A DNA stretch of 64,000 nt from Plasmopara viticola (taxonomy: Eukaryota; Oomycota; Peronosporomycetes; Peronosporales; Peronosporaceae): NCBI GenBank assembly GCA_001695595.3, contig MBPM02000183.1:1-64000 (forward strand), in the 5' to 3' direction. The translations under genes and the position numbers were made by a program. The notes under the pieces were generated by a model, which was not told where the DNA came from, made no database searches, and worked only from the letters and a program-made list of their open reading frames with translations. Below are positions 1 through 12,600 of this stretch, piece by piece (within the stretch, counting starts at the first letter, position 1; each line of letters starts with the position of its first letter).

Positions 1-2814
1 CTAATTTTAAGATAGCAGTCGCATAATTAAAATTTGCAACAAGAAGTGTTGCGTCAAAATGTGTGCAGTACGCTCAAGAATGACGATCGGAGGTGCTAAA
101 GATCGTCATAGTGTGACTGTCCAATGAGGAATAACATCTTTGCGCACCCGTTACACAACAGTTGAGCTAACGCAGCAAGGTGAGTTGTTGCTTTATAGCA
201 AGATACACAGTAAAAGAGGTTTTATCTACGGAAGTTTCAATGTTTAAAAATAATGGTTTGATGACTCACAGCTTGTTATCTCTTTGCTAGTGAAAAACTT
301 GTTTATGGTAAATAACGACTCGAAGCGCATAAGTAAAACTATAGAACTTGTGTTTAACGACATCGGCGACAAATGAGGCGATGGCTCGAATTTGTGTGGA
401 TACGATGCTCCTTCGCGGCAGCTTGTACTCTAAATAATTTTGTCATAGGACGTGTATTAAAACAGCAACGATTTTAAAGAAGACAACGTCGTTAACACTC
501 ACAACGGCCCTATCTATATACGAAGCTAGTGCAAGAAGCTTGTCGCCAACTTTTACTGGCCCCCAATGGGTTAAAAGTGTACGATGCGTCACTTCACAAT
601 TCAACATTGTCAATCCTTTCTATTCCTCGCTACAATTATCAAATATGACAAGCCATTTGAACGACTTTAAGGGTAATGGTCTTTCTCGTGACGAACGCAT
701 TTCGGCTTTTAAAGCGGTGCGGAAGAAGCTTTTTCCTATAAATCTGCAACAAGCAGCACCGACATAAGATAATCGCTGCGAAGCACCGATTGCTGATCAA
801 CAAAGACTTTGAAGCTTTGGCTAGTGACTCAATGTCTGGCATTGCACTGATGAAAGGACTTTGCTTAATATTTATACCTAGCATTTTCTCTAACATTATC
901 CGCACAGTTTACGAACAAATACTATGCTGGAGAAGTTCTTTCAAAAGCAGAACGACGTACATGAGGCAGTCAAGCCAAGTGTAATGTTTAATAGGGACCA
1001 TCGTGTTCTTTAATATAAATTGGCAATAGCTGGCTTTTATTGATTTTGACCCTGATCGAAGTATATGCATCTCGCTTGCACTTAAATTCTACGCCTCAAA
1101 GTCGTGTCCTCACTACGCAGTCTAGATCCATTTAAGCGCAAAATCCAGCAGTTGCGACGGACCCGTAGTACGCATCCAGCCAGTGCTGTATCAAGGTTCT
1201 TGAGCTTGCATAACCCGATGTTGGCCTATTAACAAAATTAAACACTCAAGAGGACTTCTTTATCCGTTAAAGTTTTCTAGACACTACGAAATGGAAAGTG
1301 TGCTTGTGGCTTAAGCCTTAAATTATTAGCAGCTAGGAGAATCAAGACCACATTGTATCTTCAAAATAATCATCAATTCGAGAGAAATTCTGTTACTGCA
1401 TATTCGACCATCCTTGTAGTAAGCGCAGCGATTTAATCGCAATCATCCATTTGCAACAACAAACTCGCATATTTAAAAGTTTTGTCCAGCCAAAGTGGCA
1501 AAGAAAGTAAGTATCACTGTTGCAGCATACACGTCAGCTTTCATTAGAGTGATGTAATACTGCGTTCGTTTAAAATCTCGAAATTGCGTCGAAGCCGAGA
1601 CAACAAAATTATTTATCCAAGTCAAGAATCAACGGCTTCCAGCGCCTATTAAGAAAGTGCCATCGAGGCATTGACCAATTAATCATGCTGAACTTCTAAA
1701 ACACTTCCGTACGATAATTCCATTAAGTCCTGCAACCATTCTTGCGAGAGTAATCATCGTGAATCTCGTATATGTGATTGCTGCATTATTGCTCCATCGA
1801 TACTCTCGGAGAAACAAAACATACACGCAGAGATCATACAATGAAATTTAGATTGCTTGCGCTACCTTGGCATTGCTTGCTGTCATCTATTATATGATTG
1901 ACAACTTTGCCCTGTTCTTATCGAGGCAATAGAGCCTTTACCTGAAAGCGCTCAAGAAGTCCACGGACCTTTGACCACTAATGGACTAGAACAGATTACA
2001 TGTATAGCAGCACATTAGAATCGTCATAATCGATTTGCACAGATTAATGCAGTGGCTGCTTATCTCATGCAGATGACTAATCACAATTACGTTATCATTC
2101 GAAGAAGATCCTTCAATTGCTTACATGGTTGCTTGCGTTCGTAAGGATTGATATCGCAGCTGGTATTTTCAAGCGCGTTGGGCTTGCAAAAACACAGCCA
2201 AAAATGTCAGACACAGCCGTGAAATGAAAGCACCAAATAGAGTTACCGGCAAAAAGCTGAGAACTTTGCTGTGCGTGCTGCTCTTAGTTGCTGCAAAGAC
2301 ATGAAGTTGTATATAGGCTAACGGTACGTCTTAACCCTGAATATGTTTAAGCAGTGCACGTAAGAGTTAGAGTAGCAACTGTTCTTCTGGCGCCCACAGA
2401 CTTTGCATGTTCTGCTTTGTTGACGGCATGGAAATCGAGTACACCTTACAAATTTTGGCTGGAGGAAATATGTAAGAATAGGGTTACGTGCTCGTAAATT
2501 TGGCAAATTTTGTCGCTTAAGTTACCTGGCTCTTGACTGCACAGAAAATGACAATTTTGCGCTCGGTCTCTGTTTTCAGAATTGTGTAAGACTGACGCAT
2601 ACGGTACGGACTTAAAGGCGGGAAGAAAGACTTTTGGTTTGATCAAGACGCTGGTCCAAATTTTCTTAAGACGCTGCTGAACCAGATTTTACAGGCACTT
2701 TATAAGATACTTGACAAACTGTCGAAGGCTTCGAAGCCCTCATGCTCCGAGGAGCTTATGTCTTGGCTCTTTAATGGGTGTGACTTCTAAAACTGATTAG
2801 GTGGAATCTTACAA
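1..2814. other. Gene-poor decayed sequence
   Basis: No gene can be supported here. Open frames are short and mutually overlapping. The stretch at about 540-980 on the plus strand has a coding-like look (a PTFTGPQW..V start followed by charged helical-looking residues, then stops). It could be a dead fragment of a WY-type effector repeat, but this is only an impression and I give it little weight. Confidence 0.4.
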
Positions 2815-4385
2815 TGGCTCGTGTTGCGTCGTGCCGCTTCCTGCGTCCAAAGGGCAGCGAAAACGACCGGCACATCCGTCCATGTTCAGGTGACATTTGC
2901 AGCCAATCTGTCCCCTGACTTTCTCATTAGGCTTTTAGTATGCGCTCGCTTTGAGTTATCAAAGGTTGTCGCTCCTACCAATGACATTACCCGTGTCAAT
3001 GATTACAAGCCACTTCGTGCAAGTCTCTTGGCTTTAAGAAAACATAAATCGGAGCACATCTTGTGACAGACAAAAAGGAAGCAAAGCTCAAGACGCTTTA
3101 GCAGGTACGCTAGCATCTGTCTGTAATTTTTCATTTTTTGCGGTATCTTTGGCGATCTGCGCTGACATATTCAGATCAGTACTTGTCCTCAATGTTTCAA
3201 CAGAACGCCGTACTGTACGTGCTAAACAATCATTGCTTCTTCAAATGGCACTACAGTTACGACAACAGTGTTATTGAGACACAGCGGGAAATGACGCATC
3301 CATTTATTATAGACGGGTCACAAACGATGTGCCGGATGTTGACGTTCTTGTCATAATTCCAGTCACGAAAACTGCTCCCTGACTGACGATGCAAAGATAG
3401 AGAAAATTCGGGCGGCTCATGACGAGCTAACACGGCTGCTTTGATCAATTTGGATCGAGAGTGATTTCACTGCGCTGAAAGATTAGAAGACAATGTATCC
3501 AAAGTTTTGTCAAAGTTTAACGCGATGGAGCATGTTTTATATGATCAGCCAACATCGTTACCAGATATTTCCGATACCACATTCGCCATTGAATCTCGAA
3601 CAGCTTTTGATTTTTACGAAACATTTCTGATAGTGTATACGGTGATATAGTCTTTTGAGCGTGCGATGCCCGTGTATATCAAACTGGCATGGCTGACAAG
3701 GCAAAACACCTGCTAGTTTTGTCGCACTTTCCAGACCGCGTTACTCTGTCTGAGGCTGGGTGACTTTCGATGTACTACACGCACAAATTCGACTTCACTG
3801 GTTGCGTGCAGTCGAGCCGAAATTTAAAGGTGCCATGGCTACAATTCTGCTTGGCCTTTGCCAAACACAAATCAATTCACTTGTTGAGACTACAACTCCT
3901 GATCAGGTTGTGGTTCGAACAACTATTCGTCTACGTTATCGTCACGGGCACTCAATTCTTGTCTCTAATTGGCCTTGTCAACGGATGCAGGTCGTATTGA
4001 CAAGCAAAGTATCTGTGATATTAGTGCTGGACGTTAATGACCTCTTCGGCGACCTGTTCGGACTGGCTTCTTCAGATGCTTTTTCGGTCTTCCAAGGAGC
4101 TCCTTCTGTGTCAGCTCTGGCAAACAAGGAGCTCTCTATAATCTACAGTCAGCAGCAGTTTGTCGGCTTTCAAAGTGAAGCCACAGAATCGCTTAAAGGA
4201 TTTTTGGCATCGATGGACTCCTTTGAGCAAATGAGCGTTTTTTAATACTTTTACGGCCGAATCGCGAGAGTCAATTGTTTTCGCGCGCTTTGATCGCAAT
4301 GGTCTAGAGTTAAGTAGCTTGTCGATAATTCATGACTGGAGCCCTCGTACATGAATATCGGAGCCCGGTTTTTTCAAAGTGAGCA
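2815..4385 (+). pseudogene. Broken inverted paralogue of the 5351-8097 gene
   Basis: This stretch matches the minus-strand gene at 5351-8097 exon by exon but on the opposite strand. Matching pieces in order are CVVPLPAS (about 2835), HVQVTFAANL (about 2880-2910), AVLYVLNNH (about 3212), DVLHAQIR.HWLRA (about 3768), IYSQQQFVG (about 4139) and FARFDRNG (about 4280). It carries frameshifts and stops. Intron 1 is gone together with the adjoining ends of two exons, while the next intron is still visible between a CAG/GTACGC donor (about 3100) and a CAACAG acceptor (about 3210). The last roughly 220 codons of the intact gene are missing. A segment of about 175 bp (3312-3485) lies in reverse orientation relative to the rest. 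It cannot make a functional protein. Its main value is that it confirms the reading frame and an intron of its partner. Confidence 0.85.
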
Positions 4386-5350
4386 TTCGGTCTTCGGAAT
4401 AAGCTTACGGACACAACCATTGCAAGAGCTGTTGTGGGTCGCAGAGTTTGAAGTTTAGGGGGCTCACCGTTCATTGCAATTGAATTTTGTCATTATTTTT
4501 TGCCATGCCTACTTGTTGTTAGGTATCATTTTTTGCGTCCAAAGTCTTTTGAGATCAACATCGAGGGCGGCCGCAATTTATTGGTTGAACGAACAAAAGA
4601 AGCCGCAAACGACATATATGTCAAATTGTCTCTGACACTAAAAGCACACAATGCTAAACCAATTTCATTGCAATACTGATAAACCAATATGCGCGTAATA
4701 TAACAGGCTGTGTGCAATGTCCCTCGCGTACTCAAAAAAAGAACAGCTTACCAAGACGTCAACTTCATGGTAGCTATGCGCAGGAAATCGTGCTTTTTTG
4801 CCGCCTGATATTTAAAATGATGTGTAAGAAACGAGTAGCTAAGGTATTTATAAAAAAGATTGCTTTTCGTGCAAACCGGCTCGTAATGCCAAGCTTTGGA
4901 CTTCACGAATTTACACTCTACGGTTCATTTGAGAGCAAGTATTATTTTTCTCAATATGATGTCACACCAAAATCCTCATTGCGAAAATGTCGCATTGATT
5001 GCCGCGCGTTTCGAAACTTAATCTACACCAACCATTGCCAAGAAAACAAATCAGTCACGATTTGGCAAAAATTCGCACACGCATCTACGCTTAAAATTCC
5101 TTAAAGGGTCCATGGTTTTCTAATGCATACCTACCTATGTTACAACGATTGACGTCCCACTTTTTCTGTTTCATCAGACGAACGCGAAAGAAGTCTACAG
5201 TTTATTGATGAAAAAGCTGTAACGTAAGTAGTGTAGATAAACCCTCGCGAAGCGCGAGAGCTGAAGGCGTCTTCACTATGATATTGCAATTTATTTAAAG
5301 CGGCTGCATTAGAACAAGGTTTAGCAGAAACGGTTTGGACCCGGGACAGA
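4386..5350. other. Spacer between tail-to-tail paralogues
   Basis: This spacer separates the 3' ends of the two inverted paralogues. It holds one 130-codon open frame on the plus strand (4712-5104), rich in Lys, Arg, Phe and Cys, with no motif I recognise and no homology to the neighbouring gene. I regard it as more likely chance than a gene. Confidence 0.35.
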
Positions 5351-8097
5351 TCATTTGCAGTCGAATTTGTGAGTTGGCGTAAAAGAGGGGACGGCGATGT
5401 AGCCCCCTTGTATCTCAAGCTCTGCGACCCACGGCAATTCTCGGAATATAGCAGATCGGCTTGCAGTGGTCGTATCCGTAAGCTTGGATCGAAGATCGAA
5501 TGAACGGGTATCCGCGTACGTAGCCCGGGCGACAATGCCGCTGATGAAAATAAAGCAATCTCTTAGGTCAACAGTTGCTGGCAGATCCTCGACCTTCAAG
5601 TGCTCCTCCAGTACGAAAGTCATGCTGACTCGGCATACGGCTGTGCTGTTTTCAACGTGTCCATTATAACAAGCCTGACTTTTATATTTAGAGCTTAAAT
5701 CGTCATCCATTATAGCGTAAAAATTCATTTCAAGCGTGTTAGTTTGATTTGTGAAACTTCCCGCGTAGTCTCCCACAAGCCATCCACTTGAAGTTGTAAT
5801 TCTTGAGGATAGTCCACATGGTGTGGATCTGAAAGTTCGCAAACGACCATCTAATTGAAACTCAGTGGGTGCCATTCTGTCTACCATAGGAAGCACGGAG
5901 CGCACAGCCAGTCGCGAGCCGTTGATCGCCACTTCAATGCAAGCAAATTCGTATATCCATCGCAAAAATTCCACAAGCGATGGCTTGATAGACATTTTTT
6001 GTTCTTGAGAAATGGTGCTCACTTGAAAGGAACCGGGCTCCAACATCCATGTGCGGTTCCAAGGGCTCCAGTCATGACCTGTAGACCAGCTACTTAAATC
6101 TGGGCCATTGCGATCAAAGCGTGCGGCAAAGATAGACACTTGCATTTGCTCCATAAAATTATTAAAAAGATACTCAGTCACTCCTGGGTGTCCATTAAGT
6201 GCCAGCTCTCCTCTTAGCAGCCGTGTGACCTTGCTTCGAAGGCCGACAAATTGCTGCTGGCTGTAAATTAAAGAGAGTACCTCGTCCACTAGAGTTGGCA
6301 CAGAAGCAGCTCCTTGAATGACCGAAACACCATCGGGAGAAGCCAGCCTAAACAGGTCGCTTAGTGTACCATAAACATCCAGCACTAATACGATAAAGCG
6401 TTCACGAATACTTTGCTTGTCAATGCCACCTGCTTCCGTTGAAAAGGCCGATTGGAGAGAGATATGGAGCGCCCGTGACGATAACGCCCGAACCAGTAGA
6501 CGAATGGTTGATTGAACCACAACCTGCTCGCGCGTCGGGGTCTCAACTGGTGAATCAATATGCGTTCGGCAAAGACCAAGCAGAAATGAAGCCATGACAC
6601 TTTTTAAATTCAGCGTTCGGGTCGGTGCTGGAGCTCGTAGATCCCCGGCTGCACGAAGCCAGTGAGATCGAATTTGCGCGTGTAGCACGTCAGAAGTCAT
6701 CCCAGCCTCAGACAGAGTGACGCGCCCAAGAAAGTGCCACAAAATGAGCAGGTGTTTCGCCTTTTCACCTATGCCAGTTTGATAGATACGGGCATCGCGC
6801 GCCCAAAAGGCTGAATCACTCTCTGTACTAGCAGAAACGTTTCGAAATGGTTCAAAAGCTGTTCGATATTCAACGGCGATTTTGGTATCGGTGGTCGCTG
6901 CTAACGATGTTGGCTGATCATCTAAGGCATGTTCCATCGGATTAGACTTTGACAAAACTTTGGACACATCGTCGTCTAGTGTCACAAACGGTGTACTGGA
7001 TGCTGAAGTTAGTGCGTGCTGGTCTGCACTCACGTCACGAAAACTGTTCCCTGACCGACGATGCGAAAATAAAGAAAATCCAGGCGATTCGTGACGAGCT
7101 AACACGGCTGCTTTAACCATTTCGGATTGAGACTTGGTGTCAGTGAGCTGAAAGACGTATACAACCAAGTGATGCGTCATTTCCCGCTGGGTCCTCGTAA
7201 CACTGCTATCGTAACTGTAGTGCCATTTGGGGAAGCGATGATTATTAAGCACGTACAGTACGGCGTTCTATAGAATGGTTGTATACAAAAATTTAGTTCG
7301 TCAGCGCAGATCACCGAAGATACCACAAAGAGAGAAAATTACAGACAGATGCTAGCTAACCTGCGGAAGCGTCTTGAGCTTTGCTTCATTTTGTCTATCA
7401 GCTCGTATCCAGACTATGTGATTCGATTGATGTTTTCCTGAAGCCAAAAGACTTGCAGGAAGTGTCACAATGTCGCCTTGCTGCAGCTTGTGATCATTGA
7501 CTTGAGTGACGTCATTGGTAGGAGCGGCTGTAATAGTGCTTGGCCAAAGTGGGACAACCTTTGACGGCTCAAAGCGAGCGCAAACTAAAAGCCTATTGAG
7601 AAGGTCAGGGGTTAGATTGGCTGCGAATGTCACCTGAACGTGGATGGACGTGCCACAGTAGCAACGTTGAACGTGCTCCGGGCAACAATGTGGAAAGCAT
7701 CGCAAAAGCTAATAGCGAATCGAATGTACGGTAGTCAGTACTCTTCAAATTGCTCAATTTGACATGGCATAATCAAACGAATAGGAAATACACACTGTGG
7801 CAGACGTACCTTGATGCCTCGTTCCCTATTGCTTCTACTCTCGTCAAAGTCTAATAAGATTTTTCTCGGCTTATAAAACGATTAGAGACTATCATCTCAC
7901 CTTGCATAGTAGCGTCGAAATAGCGGGTGGTCGTCTTCGCTGCAGCTCAGACGCAGGAAGCGGCACGACGCAACGCGGGCCATTCTCGAGGACCTGGATG
8001 TCCCAAGATTCCACCTAAACAAAGAAAGTTTTTGTATTAACACGCCCAATGAGGAGCTAGCCTGTGTATACTTTGTCAATGATCCCGGGATTGGCGC
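5351..8097 (-). CDS. Hypothetical protein, four visible exons
   Basis: I do not recognise the family. The model reads on the minus strand: exon 8097-8072, exon 8014-7901, exon 7708-7361 and exon 7267-5351, all introns being GT...AG. The first of these exons may not be the true start, and upstream exons could be missing. From exon 8014 on, the junctions are phase 0 and give a continuous product of about 800 residues. It includes NPGIIDK.VESWDIQVLEN, then HVQVTFAANL and a GDIVTLPASLL stretch, and a long terminal exon (639 codons) with DVLHAQIRSHWLRA, IYSQQQFVGL and a C-terminal part rich in predicted beta strands. No signal peptide or membrane segment is evident, and the low Lys content and Ser/Thr abundance suggest a soluble protein. 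The third intron (7268-7360) is supported by the inverted pseudogene, which has splice sites at the same place. Expression and role cannot be read from the sequence. Confidence 0.7.
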
Positions 8098-9346
8098 CTG
8101 TTAGTTTAAAAAATCTTTACTAGCGTCTTAAATTAATATAACTCTTCTTCCCGCCTTTCAATATTGTTGGAGCTGTACTTATTGTAGGTATTCTGTTTAA
8201 GCCAATCTCATCCACTTAAGATATGTGTTTGCTCATTATGAAAACATTCTAGATAATGTGCAGTTACGAGGGGTCCACACCAACCCCATTCTTGGTCCAC
8301 GCCAATTGTTTGAGCACTGCGCTGACCACGTTCCTCCGTCGGCTAAGCAGATTGTGCAAAGGGTGTGAGCTTTACAATTTTCTTTTGCTGCTCTTACTTA
8401 AACACACATTACTTTTATAATGTTCAGGTATCTACGTTCCGTATCTTTGCAGCAGCTAGGATAAAAGCTGCGCATACAGCAAAGCTTTTAAGCTCTTTAT
8501 CGGTAAATGTATACAGAACTTCAAATGATTCTCCACTCATCACTGTGCCAGTAAACATGACGAACGCAAGCGAACATGCAAAGCAGTAGAAGGATGTTCT
8601 TCGAATGATAACGTAATTGTTTAGCAGTTTTCTGCATAAGATAAGCATCATTACACTAATATTTTCAAATCGATGATGATGTTTCTAACATTTACGATCT
8701 GATCTGGTCCAGTATGTGGCCATAGATTTGTGGACATCTCTGACGTTTCTGGCTGAGGCTAGATTGTCTTGGCGAGAACAAGGCGGAAGCATCTACCGTA
8801 TTAGTGAGGACAGCAAACAATGTCACGATAGCGCAAGCAATTTAATTTTCTCTGTACAATCGCAGCACGTATGCTTAGCTCACTAGTTGCTACGTAGCAA
8901 CGAAGCAGCACTCTCCGGTACGAGAGCGTATTAGTATTACAAATTCGTCTATGAGTCTTACGTGAGACCTTGTTACAACCCGCGAGTCTGTGAATAGGTA
9001 TACCACGTAGAAAGGCCAAACTTTTGCGAATGGGATGAGTTTGAGGCAGCGCTTTAAATCGCGCTTTTGACGGTAAAATAATTCTTCGGTCACCGTAGGT
9101 GCGCTTTATACTCGGCGAGTGGCGTTCACAAATGTGATAACTTTACTATAACACTATCATTTTCTAATACGAGGTGATTGTGTTGTGGACTGTAAAAGTC
9201 ATTTTTCACCTCTGCAGAATAAATAGCATAAGCTGCAGCAACCATTGCCGGTATCTTCACTCAGTCACGAATCTACGTAATACTACTGTCTTAACATAGC
9301 ACAAATCGATTATGATAGTAGGTGCTGGCTTTAAATAAAAAGCCTG
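8098..9346. other. No gene seen; upstream flank of the 5351-8097 gene
   Basis: This holds the putative promoter side of the minus-strand gene and may hide further 5' exons. I see only short overlapping open frames (60-75 codons) without motifs. Confidence 0.4.
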
Positions 9347-9357
9347 TACATTGAACA

Positions 9358-9656
9358 TATCCTTCCAAGCGCGAGAGCTCAATGCTCGCGCGCTTCGGGC
9401 AGGTGCTCTCGGGCATCTGCAGGTCTCTAACGAGTCTCACCCTCGACGCGACGGTCTCCAGCACCAGGCCACCTGGGCTCTTACCAAGTCAGAGCTAAAA
9501 AACAATGGAAGACCCTCACGACCTCGGTGCTGGATGCACTGCCCGCCGAACGAGACCCGACGTATGCGGACACCACTCTATGCCGTGGACTAGCCAGACT
9601 GAGCCTAGCACGTGCATAACTTGGCAACGCGATAACGTAATACATTACATTACATT
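9358..9656 (+). mobile_element. Short LINE-derived element, copy 1
   Basis: This is a copy of the LINE head-plus-tail family, truncated by about 25 bp at its 5' end. It carries the head (from the CCTTCCAAGCGCG motif), the WALTKSEL-encoding internal piece, the tail encoding the end of the RT ORF out of frame, and a TACATTACATT terminal repeat. It lacks four bases at the first internal junction, as does the copy at 47524. An 11-bp duplication TACATTGAACA flanks it (9347-9357 and 9651-9661), overlapping the tail repeat by a few bases. Confidence 0.85.
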
Positions 9657-9661
9657 GAACA

Positions 9662-12600
9662 CAATTTTGTATGCAGCATCAAAGAAAGCTCGTTGTCGTT
9701 GTCATTTTATAGATAAAGCCAGGGCTTCCACACGAAGACTCTACCCGGATCCGACGGGTGAAAGTTAGCTAGCTGTCTCTATCGCCTAGACTATATTTAA
9801 GGGTGAGTAGTACAAATTGACACACCGTCAGATAAACACACGAACTTTATTACATATACGCACAACCGCTTAGTACGATCTCAAGCTAGAACATTAAAGT
9901 GTTCAAAAAAACGAAGGACTATAAAGTATTGCGATTATTAGTTACATGCAATTATGATCTATGCTCCTAATATATCACAAACCAATTTTCCATAATTTAG
10001 CTGTTTGGAGCGATTAAATTTTAGAAACAAACAAAAGAAATCGATTTGACAGCTTGTCGAGGTTATGATGCAGTTTCTTGCAATCAAGCAGCATGTGTCC
10101 TGTAAAACGGTGTTTCTTTATATTTATATAGCATACCGCTTTGTTAGGTATTTCAAGTGATCGTCGTCGAACAAATGACTTTATATAACTATGGAGATTT
10201 TAAACTATGGTAGAGCAGTCCGACTGCCCACTTATGGCGGTGCAACTGCAACTAACAAGCACTCGACTTTGCTATATTTAATTACTGTAAGAAACGTACA
10301 AAAGGCTTTACCTTGACATCAGTAATGCAGGTATGATAAATCTGTTAATCAGGAGGGCGTTCAACCATCACATCAGTGCCCAGTCATAGTCAGTCCTGCG
10401 CGAAAATGTGTCGACAAATACATTTAGCTTTGCAGGATCGAAGGCAAGTTAATTGCTAAGAATTCTGATCTTCGTGCCATTCGCTGAGACAGACGAAGCA
10501 AATATACTTTCACGCGCTTATCTGATTGATCTTAAAGACTGCATAGTACTAAATGCAATTGAAGTCTCGCCACTGGGTATTTCTTTTGTTGGCACAATCT
10601 CTGTCTAAGTCTCTGAGTTTAATTTCGTGCATATTCATAGGCATGATGAAACGATTTCAAATAGTGCACTAAATCGATCATTTTCTTTACTGCACTCTAT
10701 TACACGCAGCAATCTACTTGAGAACGAGGCGGTGAAGATTTGCTCATTAAAAGATGTTTAACCTTCATGTATACCTCTTTTTACAAACTGTTATCACCCT
10801 GTCACAACTGGTAACTCTCATTGCTCAATCTTACTCCCATGCGGGTAGACTGCTCATCCAATGGTTCCGAAATGGATAAAAGTGCTTTTCCTTATCTGTC
10901 GAACATGCGGTTTGCACTGCTCGCTCTACTTGCTGGCACCTATGTACTTGATGAGGCTGCTAAAATTGCAGTCCTCACTGGTGTCAAGGAGATGGAGCGC
11001 GTCATGGCACTCGACAAGCAACGTCCATGTTCGAGAGTTTACGTAGAACAGGCCCAAATAGCTACTGCGGCAGCACTTAATGTGAATTAAAGCCGGTATG
11101 GTTAAAAGTTGAGAGAAATCCTATTCTGGATAATGGGGGTATCACTAATTATCAATTGCGCGTTGCGGTAAACTCTTATACCTTGGAGGCCAGGACCAGC
11201 GTTTGGCACTTGCCCGTAAATAGCGTCACTGAAGTATTTTGCGTCCTGGGACCACATGCAGGGATCAAGTTTCCTCCGGCAAGCTTTAAATTAGCGCGCT
11301 TTTTTTCTGCAAGCAAGGATTGAATTACGCAAATATGCAAAAAATCATGGTAGCTGACGGCCTCCATTAATAAAATACACTCATGGAACCAGTCAGCGTA
11401 CCTGTGAATATAGATGACCAAAGGGAAGGTCCGCCTCGCACTTAACTTTGTAGTGTGCAGGCCGCGACGATGAAATTGCTTCTTAGAAGAAGTACAACTA
11501 TAGAGGGTTTTTCCTATTGAAATGCCTCTAATGCGCAGTTATACGTCTCATGTTTTAGTCTCCGTAAATTGGCTTGCTCAGGTCATGCCTATGAATTTCT
11601 GTGCAAAGCAGTTTTTGCTGTTTTGGCTGCGGTAAAACAGGGCACATGATTTGTGTCTGACTCGAAAGAAATTCGGCGTAGTAGGCCCTTGTCTCGCTAT
11701 CGGCTTTGCAAAATCGCTTACAGAAGCCCGGTCTCAGAGCCAGGGGATACACTTGTCACTAACAGGGGCGGGTATACAATACATATTAATTTCTTTGTAC
11801 TGGTATGGGCAGAGCGCCCCACTGATCAAGGCCTTAGATCCTTATAGAGGGTGTGTAGTTGGTATAATCATCCGACTCAGACTTTAAAGCTTGATAGCTA
11901 CCGAAGGTAAAGCATGTTATGGTAGAAAGCTTTTCATTCACGCATGAGTACGACTAAGAATATCATTTCGAATTCAGTCGCAAAATTTCTCGTGTCGAAG
12001 AAGAATTGCGGTCAATCGATAAGAGAGATCCTATAGAACATTAAACTGGCCATTTATAGTATTTTGAAGCACCAGGCCTTTACACACATCAAAGAGTGAA
12101 CAAAAGAGTGTGACCATTGAGTCGTTTGTAAATATAGTCTCTTTACTGGTTTAGGGAGTGTCGCCCCAGCAGTGAAGACCGAACGGTTTTTTAATCTATA
12201 AGCATATTTATAAACCTTACGCCAGCTTCACTAGCAGGCAACAAAGCCTAAGCCTCATCTGAGTTTAAAGATTGACGGATAGTTGTCTCTTTTATTTGCT
12301 ACTTTATGTGGCACCAGGACACACAACACGCAGGCAAAGTGATTGTACGGGTATGTGGCTAGCTTTAGGAACGAAGAGTTGGACAACACAGCAGTAGCGC
12401 TACCAGACCTGAGCTCCAGGAAATCGACTCTAATCGAACGCCGTGACGTGTTATAGCTCCGTGGCAGTAGAGAGGGCTATGGTCTTACCGATAGCTATCA
12501 GAATACGTCAGTTTTGATGGACCGCCCGTCCTAACGTCCATAAGTCTAAACTGTAAATTCTATACTTCTAACAGCATATAATCATTTGTTTTCCTTGACA

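Noticed and set aside
4712..5104. 130-codon plus-strand frame between the inverted paralogues
   Set aside because: Slightly long for chance, but it has no motif, no paralogue and an unusual Cys/Lys composition. Not enough to call a gene.
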